Made by a program: the position numbers and the translations under genes. From Oscarella lobularis (lineage: Eukaryota; Porifera; Homoscleromorpha; Homosclerophorida; Oscarellidae), in NCBI RefSeq assembly GCF_947507565.1, contig NC_089183.1, positions 620,001 through 684,000 on the forward strand: a stretch of 64,000 nucleotides of DNA. The letters are read 5' to 3'. Below the pieces are notes generated by a model. That model saw nothing but the letters and a program-made list of their open reading frames with translations, was not told where the DNA came from and did not search any database. Positions 40,227 to 52,186 of this stretch are shown here, in pieces (position 1 is the first letter of the stretch; each line of letters starts with the position of its first letter).

Positions 40227-41351
40227 TTACCTCTTCTTGTCTTTGCTTCGTTTCTCTTTCGGCATAGGAAACTGCCACGGATCGGGATTGTAATAGGCGT
40301 CCAAAGGATTCAAATCTTGAAGTCTCTTCTCGACGAGCCAGTCGTTGAACGCTCTCTCGTTATCAAGCTTTCGCTGGTACAGTTGCTCTTCCTAGACGAG
40401 AGGAAAACGTATAAATCCGTGGGGCCCCCCTCAAGCGACTTTGAGTCTTACATCGCGTCTTCTCGCTTCGAGTTCCTTCCTAGCAAGCATTCTTCGTTCT
40501 TGCTCTTTTTCCATTATCCAACGATCGAACGATTCCTCGGATTTCGAGGCGATCTTTTCGCGTTCTCGCATCTTCTTTTCGTCGTCTATCGAAACCGCTT
40601 TCCTCTGATTGGCTCGCTTTTGTCTAAGCTCCCTTTCTTTCGCATCCTTCCACAATAGATAATGGACTTCCGCCTTTTCTCTCAACTCGTTGCGAGCTCG
40701 CCTCTTTTGCTCCTTCACGTCGAAATCGACTTTCTGCGAAAGAGCTGCACTGGCGTCCGGCGACTCCTTATCTCGCGACTGCTTTCACCTTCTGTTTCTG
40801 CATGCAAAGTTTCTGTTCCCTTTCGGCCAACGATTTTCGCACCAACCACTTTTCCCACGGCGAAAGACCTATAGAAAGGACTAAGGCAATGGAGCATTAT
40901 TGCCTATAAGAGGACGAGTTCTCGTCACCTTCAGGCATAAATTCGTCCAACGTTTTTAATCCTATTGATGCAGTGTCTCCAGTACAAGTGCTAGTGCTAG
41001 AACTTCGTTTGGAATAAGAAGACTGATACTGAGAAATAATGTCAATCGATTTATACTAGCTTGAATTTATACTGAGACTCTAACCTCTGATTTTGACGAC
41101 TCCATAGACTCTCTATCGTTCTCGTCATTGTTGACTAGATAGTGATTCAAAATCAAAACGAAAGATTCGTTTAGCTAGTCGGTTTAGTTCTCGTTTGTTA
41201 GAGATACATGCATACGACAAAGGAGCCTTCTAGGAGTCTCTTGTGCCAGTACAAAGACTTCAGAGTTCGATTCAGACGCTAAAACAGCCTTACGTTCTAA
41301 CGAATCCAACGAGAATTGAGTCTCCGCCAATTGTCTATCAATATCATTCAT
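40227..41351 (-). CDS. CCDC34: Coiled-coil domain protein 34
   Basis: Six exons on the minus strand: 41294-41351, 41085-41134, 40929-41028, 40789-40868, 40452-40733 and 40227-40391 (stop at 40227-40229); 244 aa. After an acidic, Ser-rich N-terminus comes LSPWEKWLVRK, a long charged coiled coil with repeated F-x-x-W units (ESFDRWIMEK, AFNDWLVEK) and the C-terminal YYNPDPWQFPMP. The PWE-W start and the YNP-PW end are the CCDC34 pattern; the family is linked to cilia and sperm flagella. The donor of exon 1 (GTAAGG) was chosen because it alone keeps phase 1. It shares a 107-bp head-to-head promoter region with APAF1. Confidence 0.85.
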
Positions 41352-41458
41352 TCGTATATGCTAAAGATATGAAATTAGGGCGAAAACGCGACCGTTGGGG
41401 TCGATGAAAACAAAAACGAAGTGACGCGCGCTAGCCAAGTGCGTTCACGCGTCCCAGG
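41352..41458. promoter_or_regulatory. Shared head-to-head region of CCDC34 and APAF1
   Basis: 107 bp between two divergent start codons. No TATA box. It must serve both 5' UTRs, so a bidirectional promoter is likely, by inference from spacing only. Confidence 0.5.
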
Positions 41459-44400
41459 ATGCAGGAAGAACACAAGGCACGCTTGAAGTATCATCGCAAG
41501 GCGTTGATCGACGACCTCGACTTCGAGAAGGTGCGCGACGCGCTCGTGTCGTCGAGCGTCATCGACGACGAAGACGAGGAGCGCATCGCGTCGAGCGACG
41601 TCCGTCGCGATCGCGCTCGCGAATTGCTTCGCATCTTGCCGCGACGCGGCTCGTCGGCGTACGCGCGTCTCCTCGACGCGTTGCGAGACCCGTACGAGCA
41701 CTTGCACGACCTGCTCGTTCGACCGTTGGACGAGGAAGAGGAGGAAAACGATGACGTCGCCCAGAAAAGAGGTACGCCCCCGCAACACGCGTAGGAATTA
41801 TTGTAGAATTTATGACGTCATAAATTTATGACGTCATAATGACGTCAGAAATTGATGACGTTATAAGACTTATAGATCCGTGCTTCGCACTAATTTGATT
41901 AATATATAGTCAAAGAGGTTCTCCTACGAGGCCACGTTCCCCCTCGTCCCGTCGCCTTCGTCGATCGGCCCGACGAAATCGCGCGTCTTCGAGACGCCCT
42001 GCGCACGCTGAAGGACGCCGACGGCTGGGTCGTTCTCCACGGCATGGGCGGCAGCGGCAAGACGTCGCTCGCCGCCGAAGCCCTTCGCGATCCCCACCTC
42101 CTACGCCAGTGCTTCCCAAACGGCGTCTTCTGGCTCACAATCGGTCAACTGAACGACGAACGCGGCCAAGTCGATCAGGCGAAACTTCTCATGAAAATGA
42201 ACAATTTGTGCGCGCGTCTCGACGACGATTCGACGACGCCGACGGCGTCCGGCAACGTCGAAGAGGCGCACGATCGTCTCCACGATCTCTTCGTCGATCA
42301 GCACCCGCGAACGCTTCTCGTTCTCGACGACGTCTGGTCGCCGGTCGTCGCGCGCGCGTTCGCCGTTCGCGCGCGCGTGCTCGTCACGTCGCGCGATCGC
42401 GCCGTCGCGGATCAGACGCGAGCGACGCGCGCGCCGACTCTCGTCGCGCTCGACGCCCACTTCACCGTCGCCCAAGCGAAGTCGGTTCTCGCCGGCTGGA
42501 CGGGACGTCCCGTCGCCGAACTTCCGCCCGAAGCCGACGACATCATCGCCGAGTCCGGATCGTCGCCGCTCGCCGTCTCGATGATCGGCGCTCTGCTTCA
42601 AAAGAACTCCCAACGACGCCGATGGGAATACTATCTCAAGAATCTTCGCGAGCGAAAACTGAATCGAATTAAACGAGCGATCGAGTACGACTACGACGCG
42701 TTGGACGCGTCGATTGGAATCAGCGTCGACGCGCTCGACGACGAGCAACGCGAACGCTATCTTCGTCTCGCCGTCTTCGAGGACGACGCCGTTTTCACGT
42801 CGCAAGTGCTCGCCGTCTTGTGGCGATGCGACGATCCCGTCGAAGTCGAGGTGGAGTACGCGGAAGAGTTCGTCAATAAGAGTCTCGTTAAAATCGTCGG
42901 CGGCGGCGGCGGCGGCGGCGTCGTTTCCTATACGATGCACGATCTTCTCTTGGATTATCTAAAGGCGGTTGGGGGAGCCCGCGTCGCCGGTTATCATCGC
43001 GAGTTCGTCGAAGGTTATCGCGAGTCGTGCGACGACGGGAATTTCGCGCGCGTCGAAGCGGACGGCTACGCGCACGCGAATTTGATTTTGCACATGTTGC
43101 GCGGCGCGATGCGAGACGACGCCGCGACGCTGCTCGGGTCGTTCGAGTGGGTCGCGGCGAAGTTGCGCGAGTGCGGACCGGCCGAGGCGCTGAGCGACTA
43201 TTTGAGGTTCGGTATGACGGCTTCTGTCAAGAAGGTAGGCAAAGTACTCCTATGCAATTGACGTTCTTTTTTAAAAAATCTTTAGTCTGGCGGCCCGCGC
43301 TTGGATTCTATGGCTACCCAGCGTTCTTCTAGTCGCCAGGTAACGCTTTGGTCTCCTCCTGACCTTCGACACTTGAATTCCTCTCGTAGATGGCCGCGCT
43401 GTCTGACTTTCAGCGATTTATATCGACGAATGCGCACCTGTTTTTCGATACCGATAGTTTTCCTGACGTCGTTCAACTCGGCTTGTCGGAACCGGCGGAA
43501 AGCGACGTCTATCAGCAAGCGCTCGCTATAGCGAAAGCAGAAGCCGAGTCCGATCCAAAGAAAGTCTACATCGATTGGACGTAAGCACTGGAAATTTATA
43601 TGCAGTCTAAGATCATTTGTGATTTCTCATAGGAACAAGAGACGAGTCGGCGAGTGGCATCTGATGACTCAGAAAGTGACTGACGATCCTGTGCGACACG
43701 TCGCCTTTTCGCGCGACGACGAAGCCGCTCACTTCGTCACGTGTTCCGACGATTATTCGGTCCGGGTAAGAACTCGCAAAGTTTCTTTTTCGTCCCTCGA
43801 CTTCTTTCTCTCCTATTAGATTTGGGCGAGTAGCACCGGAAAAATTACGTCGATATTCGAAGGCCACAACGGAGTCGTTTATCACTCAAACTCTTCGTTG
43901 GATCGAAAGAGAATCGTCTCGTGTTCGGAAGACGGAACGGTTCAGGTGCGAGCGTACGTTCAACGAGTAAAATTTTTGAATTTGCGTCAAGGTGTGGAAT
44001 AGCTCGAGTGGCACTCTAGTGACGAAATTTACCGGTCACAATAGCGAGAGCGCCGTGCTCTGCTGCAGTTTTTCTCCTGACGACAAAGTCGTCGTTTCGT
44101 CATCTGAAGACGGAACAATCAAAGTAAGAAACAAGCGTCCGCATTGCGCTTTTGCGTACATCTTATTTTAGGTTTGGGACAGTCAGACCGGCGTGCTTAA
44201 GTTCGACTGTACTCCTTCTCACGACGGCAGCGTCGTGACTTGCCTTTTCTCGCCGGACAATAAAAGAATTGCTTCTGCGTCGGAAGATTGCACGATCAAG
44301 GTAGACAGCGACTCCAGAAGCGTTTTGTGCACAGGCAGAATTTATTATTATAAAATCACTATACTACACAGTGCAAGAGCTTTTTTTATGCAAAAATCTT

Positions 44401-47008
44401 GATGCTCTTCCTATCAGGTTTGGAGTGCTTCTGATGGGAGTCTCATCAACACCTTCGATGGCCACGACTCCACGGTGAACGACTGCGCGTTTTCCCCGGA
44501 CGGCACGGCTCTCGTCAGCGCGTCGAACGACCACACAGTTCGGGTAGGGAACACTCCGGATTTAACTCATTCGTTCACCGGTGATTTGAGTGCAGATATG
44601 GGACGGTCTCGGCGTTCGGACTTCGGCTCATTGCACCCTGAAAAAGCAGCAGACGCACGAGTGCTGCTATCCAATGCTCTGCTGCGCCTATTCGGCGAAG
44701 TACATCGCCGCTGGCGGGGCTGACAGCAATATCGAGGCAAGTTCATGGCTTTCTGAGTCCTACATTGTTTGGAGATATCGTCTATTTTAACTAAGGTCTG
44801 GGACGCTTTGAAATTTTCCCATCTCTTCACGCTCAGCGGGCACATGGGATGGGTTCATTCGTGCAACTTTTCGACGGCTGGAAATCGTTTGATATCATCG
44901 TCCGATGACGGAAACGTAAAGGTGAGAGAGACAATCTACAGTTCAAAAGTTTAGGCATCCCGCTGCCCTATTTTGACTATGCGGATAGAAAATTGCTTCT
45001 TCTAGTTTCTGCCAGTCGTTAATCAATAGGATGCGCTTCCTCAATCGTTCATTTTAATTCTCGTTCTAGATTTGGGATATGCTTTGTGAGCCGGGTCGAA
45101 AGCGGCACGACGGTGATCCTTCGTTCAGTCGCCGATTTAGCCTGCACCTGAAGCCTTCGTCTTCAGACGATACTCCTCACCCCACGCCTATCCTTCTTGC
45201 ACAAGATCTTAAAACCGGAAAGCTGAAGGCAGGCGACGTTTTGTTTTTGACGTCATTCGCGCTCACGTATGACTACTAGATGTGGAATGGAAAAAAGGGG
45301 GAGAGCGAAATTCCAACGGGAAGCAACCAGATTAAAAGCTGGTGTTTGGAACCGAATGGAGCCCTCATTGCTGTGGGTTACTTCTCAGGCCAAGTCGAGG
45401 TGAAAAATATATGATGAATATATAAGAAGGGGAGGACTGCATGAACGAGTCATACCAATCGACGGCGTGTTGACAGGTGTTCGAGACGGGCGGAAGGAAA
45501 CTATCAACGCTCGACGGTCACGTCAACAAAATAAGACACTGCTTCTTTTCGCCGTGCGGAACTCACTTACTCACCTGTTCAGACGACAAGACGCACAAGG
45601 TACGACTATCTTTGAAAGCATAACGTCAATTCATCGTATCGTTCCTCAGCTATGGAAAGTTCAAGACCCAGACATTCCTTCTAGTTCGGACGAGGTGAGT
45701 AACTCGTGGACTGTAGCCCACATCCGTGAAGCCTCAAAGTAAAAGGCATTTTATTCACTCGCGCACCACCTTGTTGTATATAAGCCTGATGATGATGATC
45801 AGACAACGATGGCGCCCGCGAAGCCATCATCGTTGACTTTGTGTGTGCTGCATATTTTTTGTTAATTCAATGACGGCGTGTGACTTGGGCCACTGTCCTT
45901 TTTTTAGTCTGTCCCTACAAGGATTCGAAAGATAACATACAGTAGTCTAGTTTGCGATAGACAATAGTATCAGATACCCCAGCATGAACGATAGGGCTTT
46001 TCTCGCCTGCGCTTACTGAGAGCCTTACTCATCCTGGTTAGATATTTTTTTCAAGAACCGGCATACCGTATGATTCCTCCCTTCCTCCCTCCTCACTCAA
46101 TGCACTACACGATCTTACGGTTTACTGGTGATAATGCATAGGAGCCCTAAACTTAACACTGTTGTTTTTTAGAACAATTATCTCGTTGCTTCAACCGAAT
46201 CAGACACGAAAACGGCCAACAGGCCTGGCTGTTTCTTCAACAAATCAATAACTGTCGTTTCAGCTACAGTCACTGGACACGTTAAAGTGAGGACTATCTT
46301 CTAGAAGAGAGCAGAGCATTGTTTTATTTATTTCATAAAAGATTTGGTCTACGACTACCAAAGTGATTGAAGCGCACAGCGATTCGGTCACTTCGGTGGC
46401 TGTTTCCAGTGATGACGAGAAAATTGCTTCGGCTAGTGTGGACAAAACGGTCAAGGTAAATGAACTCTCAGTGTCTGAAGAGCCTTGAACGTTGGTGCAG
46501 GTGTGGAGTTCGAATGGAAATCAGCTGAACGTTTTCTCGACTCACAGCGACGTCGTTCGCTCTTGCGTCTTCTCTTCGCTCGGCCAATTCGTAGCGTCGG
46601 GAAGCGACGACGGGCAAATCAAGGTACACGAAAATCTCCGTTTTCAAGTCATCATCTAAAACGTACTGTACAGATTTGGAACCTCACTTCAGGCGAAGAA
46701 CACGGAGTCTGCTCGGGACAAGACGGCTGGGTCGTAGGCGTACACTTCTCCAAGGACGACAACACGCTCGTTTCGATCAGCAAGAACAGCATCATGGTAC
46801 GAATAGCCTGTTCGCGCTGGAGACTTCGAGTTCTATTGTTATCTCTTCCACGCATTGTGTCTTTTAGTGGTTTTCGAATACTGGCCAATGTCTACAAGTG
46901 TATCGCCTGAAGGGCCAGTTTCCCAAGGCCATGCTCGTCGCCGGCGACTTCGGGTCGTTCTTCACTATCGATGATAGCGGATTTTTCTATTCTCTTCATA
47001 GAATCTGA
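41459..47008 (+). CDS. APAF1: APAF-1: CARD, NB-ARC and WD40 apoptosome protein
   Basis: Twenty exons: 41459-41771, 41910-43234, 43286-43339, 43390-43580, 43633-43765, 43820-43945, 43992-44123, 44172-44300, 44418-44543, 44596-44736, 44796-44921, 45070-45237, 45280-45399, 45477-45599, 45650-45694, 46173-46286, 46342-46455, 46501-46623, 46674-46796 and 46868-47008; about 1288 aa, near the vertebrate length. Residues 1-95 form a CARD. Exon 2 carries the whole NB-ARC: P-loop GMGGSGKT (149-156), Walker B LLVLDDVW, a GSSPLAVS GxP-type motif and winged-helix MHDLLLDYL. The rest is about a dozen WD40 repeats (many SxSxDxTxK...VW), mostly one per exon. It assembles a caspase-activating apoptosome. Intron 10 uses a GC donor; the end of exon 12 (45228 or 45237) is uncertain. 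Confidence 0.95.
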
Positions 47009-47128
47009 ACATGAAATGTTGTGGCAAAAAATTAGAAGCATCCAATAGCACGAGGCCCGAGTATCTGCTAGCAGAGGTGCCCAGCAAAAATGATATAAAA
47101 TTTATTTAACTTTTGTGGGTACACGTGA

Positions 47129-47956
47129 CTATAAAACTTTATTTACAGGGTGCTGTCTGTGCTGTCTACGATGAGAAGGCGAGAGGACGGGACTCAAGAC
47201 GGGTTCCAAGTCGCGAATTCGTTTTTGGAACCGCGCTCGATCGTTCGCCAGGCTTTCCCACGGTCCCTTGCGCGCCGCTCTGTACGCGTAATTCCACGCA
47301 ACGATGCAGTGGACCCGGTTGAGTGAGTCCGCCTGAAAGCGAACGCGCTTTACGACGGTCGGGCCCGGGCGCGCGCTTTCGGCTTCGGACGCCGAATTGG
47401 GCCTCCGACGAGCGCGCGCCTGAATCTCCTCGCATCTCGTCGATCCGTTCCAGTCGTTCGTCGAAGCGCCTCCCGACCAACTACACGATCGATTTACAAG
47501 CGGCCTCGGCGCGCAATCGTTTCGAAAAGCAACGGAAAACCCGTCCTCGTCCTCCTCCTCCTCCTCCGCGTCGTCGGCGTCATCGCACTCGTCAGCTGTG
47601 ATGTAGTCTGACTCGCTCGTCGTTTCCTCGTCGTCGTCCGAATCGTCCGAATCGTCGAGTCCGACGAAAAAGCGCACGGCGGCGCGGCGCGACGTCGCGC
47701 TGCCCGCAATCCGGTCCGAGAACGACGCGGAAGCTTCCGAATGCCGACTCGGACTCGCAAGTCCGCTATCGGCGTCGTCGTTCGACGTTTCTTCGCGTAG
47801 GTCTCTCATATCCATTTTCGAAGCCGTAGTCGTGCACTCGTTGAAGGACCACGCTTTCGCAGCGTGATGAGTCGCGCCATCGGTTCCGGCGTCCGATATC
47901 TCGCTTTCGTCGGCCTTTTTTGTCGTGATAGGCGTGTGGGAAGGTCTCTGCTGCAT
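47129..47956 (-). CDS. PPP1R15: PP1 regulatory subunit 15 (GADD34/CReP) eIF2alpha phosphatase cofactor
   Basis: Intronless, 275 codons. The N-terminal half is low-complexity with a strongly acidic block (DDSDDSDDDE, EEEEEDED). The conserved C-terminal core has the PP1-docking KRVRF (203-207), then VHCIVAWNYAYRAARKGPWE and DRARFQKRI, the eIF2alpha/actin-engaging segment of PPP1R15. It recruits PP1 to dephosphorylate eIF2alpha and end the integrated stress response. The N-terminal region is shorter than in vertebrates. Two upstream ORFs precede the start, as in GADD34 mRNAs. The 3' end converges on APAF1 with 120 bp between the stops. Confidence 0.92.
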   Translation of the reverse strand: MQQRPSHTPITTKKADESEISDAGTDGATHHAAKAWSFNECTTTASKMDMRDLREETSNDDADSGLASPSRHSEASASFSDRIAGSATSRRAAVRFFVGLDDSDDSDDDEETTSESDYITADECDDADDAEEEEEDEDGFSVAFRNDCAPRPLVNRSCSWSGGASTNDWNGSTRCEEIQARARRRPNSASEAESARPGPTVVKRVRFQADSLNRVHCIVAWNYAYRAARKGPWESLANDRARFQKRIRDLEPVLSPVLSPSHRRQHRQHPVNKVL

Positions 47957-47962
47957 CTCTGA

Positions 47963-48037
47963 CTACAATAGCGATCGTCTTGATCGAATCGAAGCTCGTT
48001 GCCATTCAGAAACTGCTAGGGCGTTGTTTAGGAGCAT
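47963..48037 (-). promoter_or_regulatory. Upstream ORF of PPP1R15
   Basis: On the minus strand an ATG at 48037 opens a 24-codon frame (MLLNNALAVS...) closed by TAG at 47963, six bases before the main ATG at 47956. A second upstream ATG at 48005 opens a frame that overlaps the main start out of frame and ends at 47766. Vertebrate GADD34/CReP uORFs repress translation until eIF2alpha is phosphorylated; the same logic here is inference and assumes the 5' UTR is unspliced. Confidence 0.55.
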
Positions 48038-48070
48038 TGTAGAGCGCGCTAGAGTTGACCATTGTAACGT

Positions 48071-48078
48071 TTGCGTCA
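48071..48078 (-). promoter_or_regulatory. Possible C/EBP-ATF composite site
   Basis: TGACGCAA on the minus strand, about 115 bp upstream of the PPP1R15 start codon, joins an ATF-type TGAC half-site to a C/EBP-type GCAA half-site. ATF4 binds such sites in stress genes. A single 8-mer can occur by chance. Confidence 0.3.
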
Positions 48079-49257
48079 TATGATTCTGATCTCATCCGCG
48101 GGAATGAGATCAGTCCACCTTCAGGGACTACCGAACAGACACCAAACGTAAGGCAAAGTGTGTATGTCATCGATGACATGTACGCCACCTCGCCAATATT
48201 GATTTATATGATAGCGTCAATAAGCGGAAATTATTTGCCTAGTCCGAGAGTTCAAACAAACTTAAAGGCAATAGTTGCGTTATTTCGGGAAATGCATTTG
48301 GGCCCACGCTCTGACCCTTTCTACGCTGTGGTCATGGACGCCACAGCAACGCTTCCTCGACCCTAATCAATCGAGGACCACCCCCCACCCTCACGTGCTT
48401 ATGAGTCGAAATCCGCTCATATCATTGACAGCCAACAAATGCGTAATACCAATCCGGGGGGCTCGGTTCATGATTGTGCTGCCGCCTTAGACCGGTTGGG
48501 AATCCCTCCTGTCCCCAAAAAACCTACACAGCGTACCGCTCATTTCAATCAGAAAACGTACATCAGAAACGCCGCCTACGCTTCAGACGCGACCGCTGTA
48601 ACTACGCTGCAGGCGGATCCTTCCGCTTTGCCATTTCTTGCAAGACTCCGTATCTGCATTCGTAATAGGTTCTGCCTCCGCTTCAGCTAAAGCAGCATTT
48701 TCCTGTAATATCCTCTGACGCAGTAGCACTGACCATGGAAACCACGGTGGTCAATCACACCTCAAAATAGCAGCGTCTCCCCACAGACATACAATAACCG
48801 GCTTTCGCTTTTCAGGGAAATAAAGGGACAATTTGTCTTTACGGTAACCAAACAACGCTGTATATACTCGTACTGAGTAGGACGCGCCCTCACCGTCCCT
48901 TATCTAATTGTCAACCCGGAAGCACGTTCCTCTGGTTGCGGCTTTTGGCTGGGTGTCCGATGACGTAACGGTTAATTCGCGATTGTCCCATTGCATTCGC
49001 GAAACAATTCTTTTTCTTTTCACAATTCTTTTAATTCGGCATTCATTCCTCACTAAAAGTACCAAGAAAACGTCGTTTGTGTAAAGAAACGAATCGACAA
49101 TGGCCTATTCAATATCCCCATTGTGCATAGATCATGCACGAGTAGGAAGCAAGTCCAGTCGCCAAAAGTTTTCTAGCACAGCAGTCTACAGTTTAATTAA
49201 AACAACTCAATTTTAGCAGTAAATTACACAAATATTCTCTACGCGCTCGATCCGCAT
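48079..49257. other. Intergenic, nothing recognised
   Basis: Open frames such as 48055-48366 and 48439-48690 have no recognisable domain and no consistent splice partners. I see no repeat or RNA gene. Confidence 0.45.
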
Positions 49258-49905
49258 CTAGACGGCGGTGACGACGACTACATTCGATTTCTCTTCCACT
49301 CGTAGCTTCCGCCGTCGCCGTCTCGCGCAGAAACACGCGATCAGATAAGCGGCAATCGTACACGCGATCGAAATCGACGGCCAAAGCAGGTACGGCAACG
49401 GATCGGGCGGCCGCTTGAGATAAACCGTTTCCGGCCGATGGGGATCGACGAAGCAGGCGAACTCCGTTCCGACGAAGCGGTAGTCGTCGTCTATTCGCCG
49501 ATACGTGCATCGTGGATAATTAGAACAGCTCGACTCGGCGGCGTGGTCGACGTCCCACGTCAGCATCGCTCGACGATCGCTCTTCGAAAGGTTGTGCGTC
49601 ACCGTGATGCGCGTGCAGTCGAAGACTCGACTGCAGCGTCGATTCAACTCGTTTCCGCAATCGTACAGACATCGTTGCGATCCGAGCGACTGCCATTTCG
49701 CCGTTCGGCACGTCGTCTCGACGAAATTCGCGCTCTTGAGCGCCGGAATGCCGTGCAGGCAGATGACGAGGATTGCGGCGGCGATTCCCGCGATTGTCGT
49801 TCCGACGGCGAATGTCCAGACGAGCGGCTTGCATAGGCCTTCGCCGTTCTCCTCCTCCTCGTCGTCGTCCCTCGCGACGTTCTCTTGCTTCGGAAGCTTC
49901 TTCAT
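49258..49905 (-). CDS. Two-TM protein resembling BK-channel beta subunits
   Basis: Intronless, 215 codons. Cytosolic N-terminus with an acidic run; TM1 about 28-53 (VWTFAVGTTIAGIAAAILVICL); an extracellular loop of about 115 residues with nine or so Cys; TM2 about 172-195 (WPSISIACTIAAYLIACFCA); a basic cytosolic tail. The loop has NYPRCTYR, then FACFVDPHRPETVYL and LPYLLWPSI. This is the same order as the KCNMB (CaKB family) pattern of Y-x-P-x-C, F-x-C-Y/F-x-D-P, then L-x-W-P entering TM2. KCNMB proteins tune BK potassium channels. The match rests on topology and spacing by eye; other two-TM cysteine-loop families are possible. Confidence 0.6.
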   Translation of the reverse strand: MKKLPKQENVARDDDEEEENGEGLCKPLVWTFAVGTTIAGIAAAILVICLHGIPALKSANFVETTCRTAKWQSLGSQRCLYDCGNELNRRCSRVFDCTRITVTHNLSKSDRRAMLTWDVDHAAESSCSNYPRCTYRRIDDDYRFVGTEFACFVDPHRPETVYLKRPPDPLPYLLWPSISIACTIAAYLIACFCARRRRRKLRVEEKSNVVVVTAV

Positions 49906-50379
49906 TTGTTGACGTCCCGAGGAGAAATGAGACGAGTTCCGCCGAAGCGTGGCTTGGTATGTAATCGGGGGTGGGCTGTGGGCTTGCCATTGACGTCAGT
50001 AGATTATTATCTCGTAAATCGATCGCTGTCGCTTCCACCTTTTCCGTTCTGAAAAGGTTGTCGGACACTTTCAATTGCGTTGCGTGACAGTTCTGACTGA
50101 CTGTCACGATCGGGTTAGGTTCTGTCGTGGAGATCCGAGCGTTTGGGGACTTCCCGCACGTGAGTTACGGCACGTGCACGTCTTGCTCGTCGCGTGCTCT
50201 TTCCGTTTCTACGTGTAGAGCTTGAAGCCGGAGATGTCGAGCCTGAAAATAAGCGTGGCATTATGCACATTTATTCATTCATCATTGTATCCAAAACGAG
50301 CGCACAGTTGCTCTTGCGGTCTCTTATCGGAATTAGATATTTAGTTTGAACTGAAAAGGAATGTTTGAGCAAAATGTGA

Positions 50380-52013
<1,634 letters not shown>

Positions 52014-52186
52014 GGGTCATAGGGTCATAGGGTAGGGGGCCCCCCCATTCTGGACTCCCCGGTTAAGTTTGCGTTATATGCGAGACACTCGATTCCCCTT
52101 CTCTCGATGAGAACCGCTCGCGCTGATCAAGGTTATATTTATCTATTTATAAAATTATTTTATGTTTGTACGTTATTCGCACTCTC

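Noticed and set aside
45695-46172. Separate gene inside the long APAF1 intron
   Set aside because: The 478-nt intron has no open frame of note; only a small inverted word (ACGATGG/CCATCATCGT) is visible.
48055-48690. Plus-strand ORFs in the gap between PPP1R15 and the BK-beta-like gene
   Set aside because: No domain, no splice partner and no compositional bias typical of neighbouring genes.
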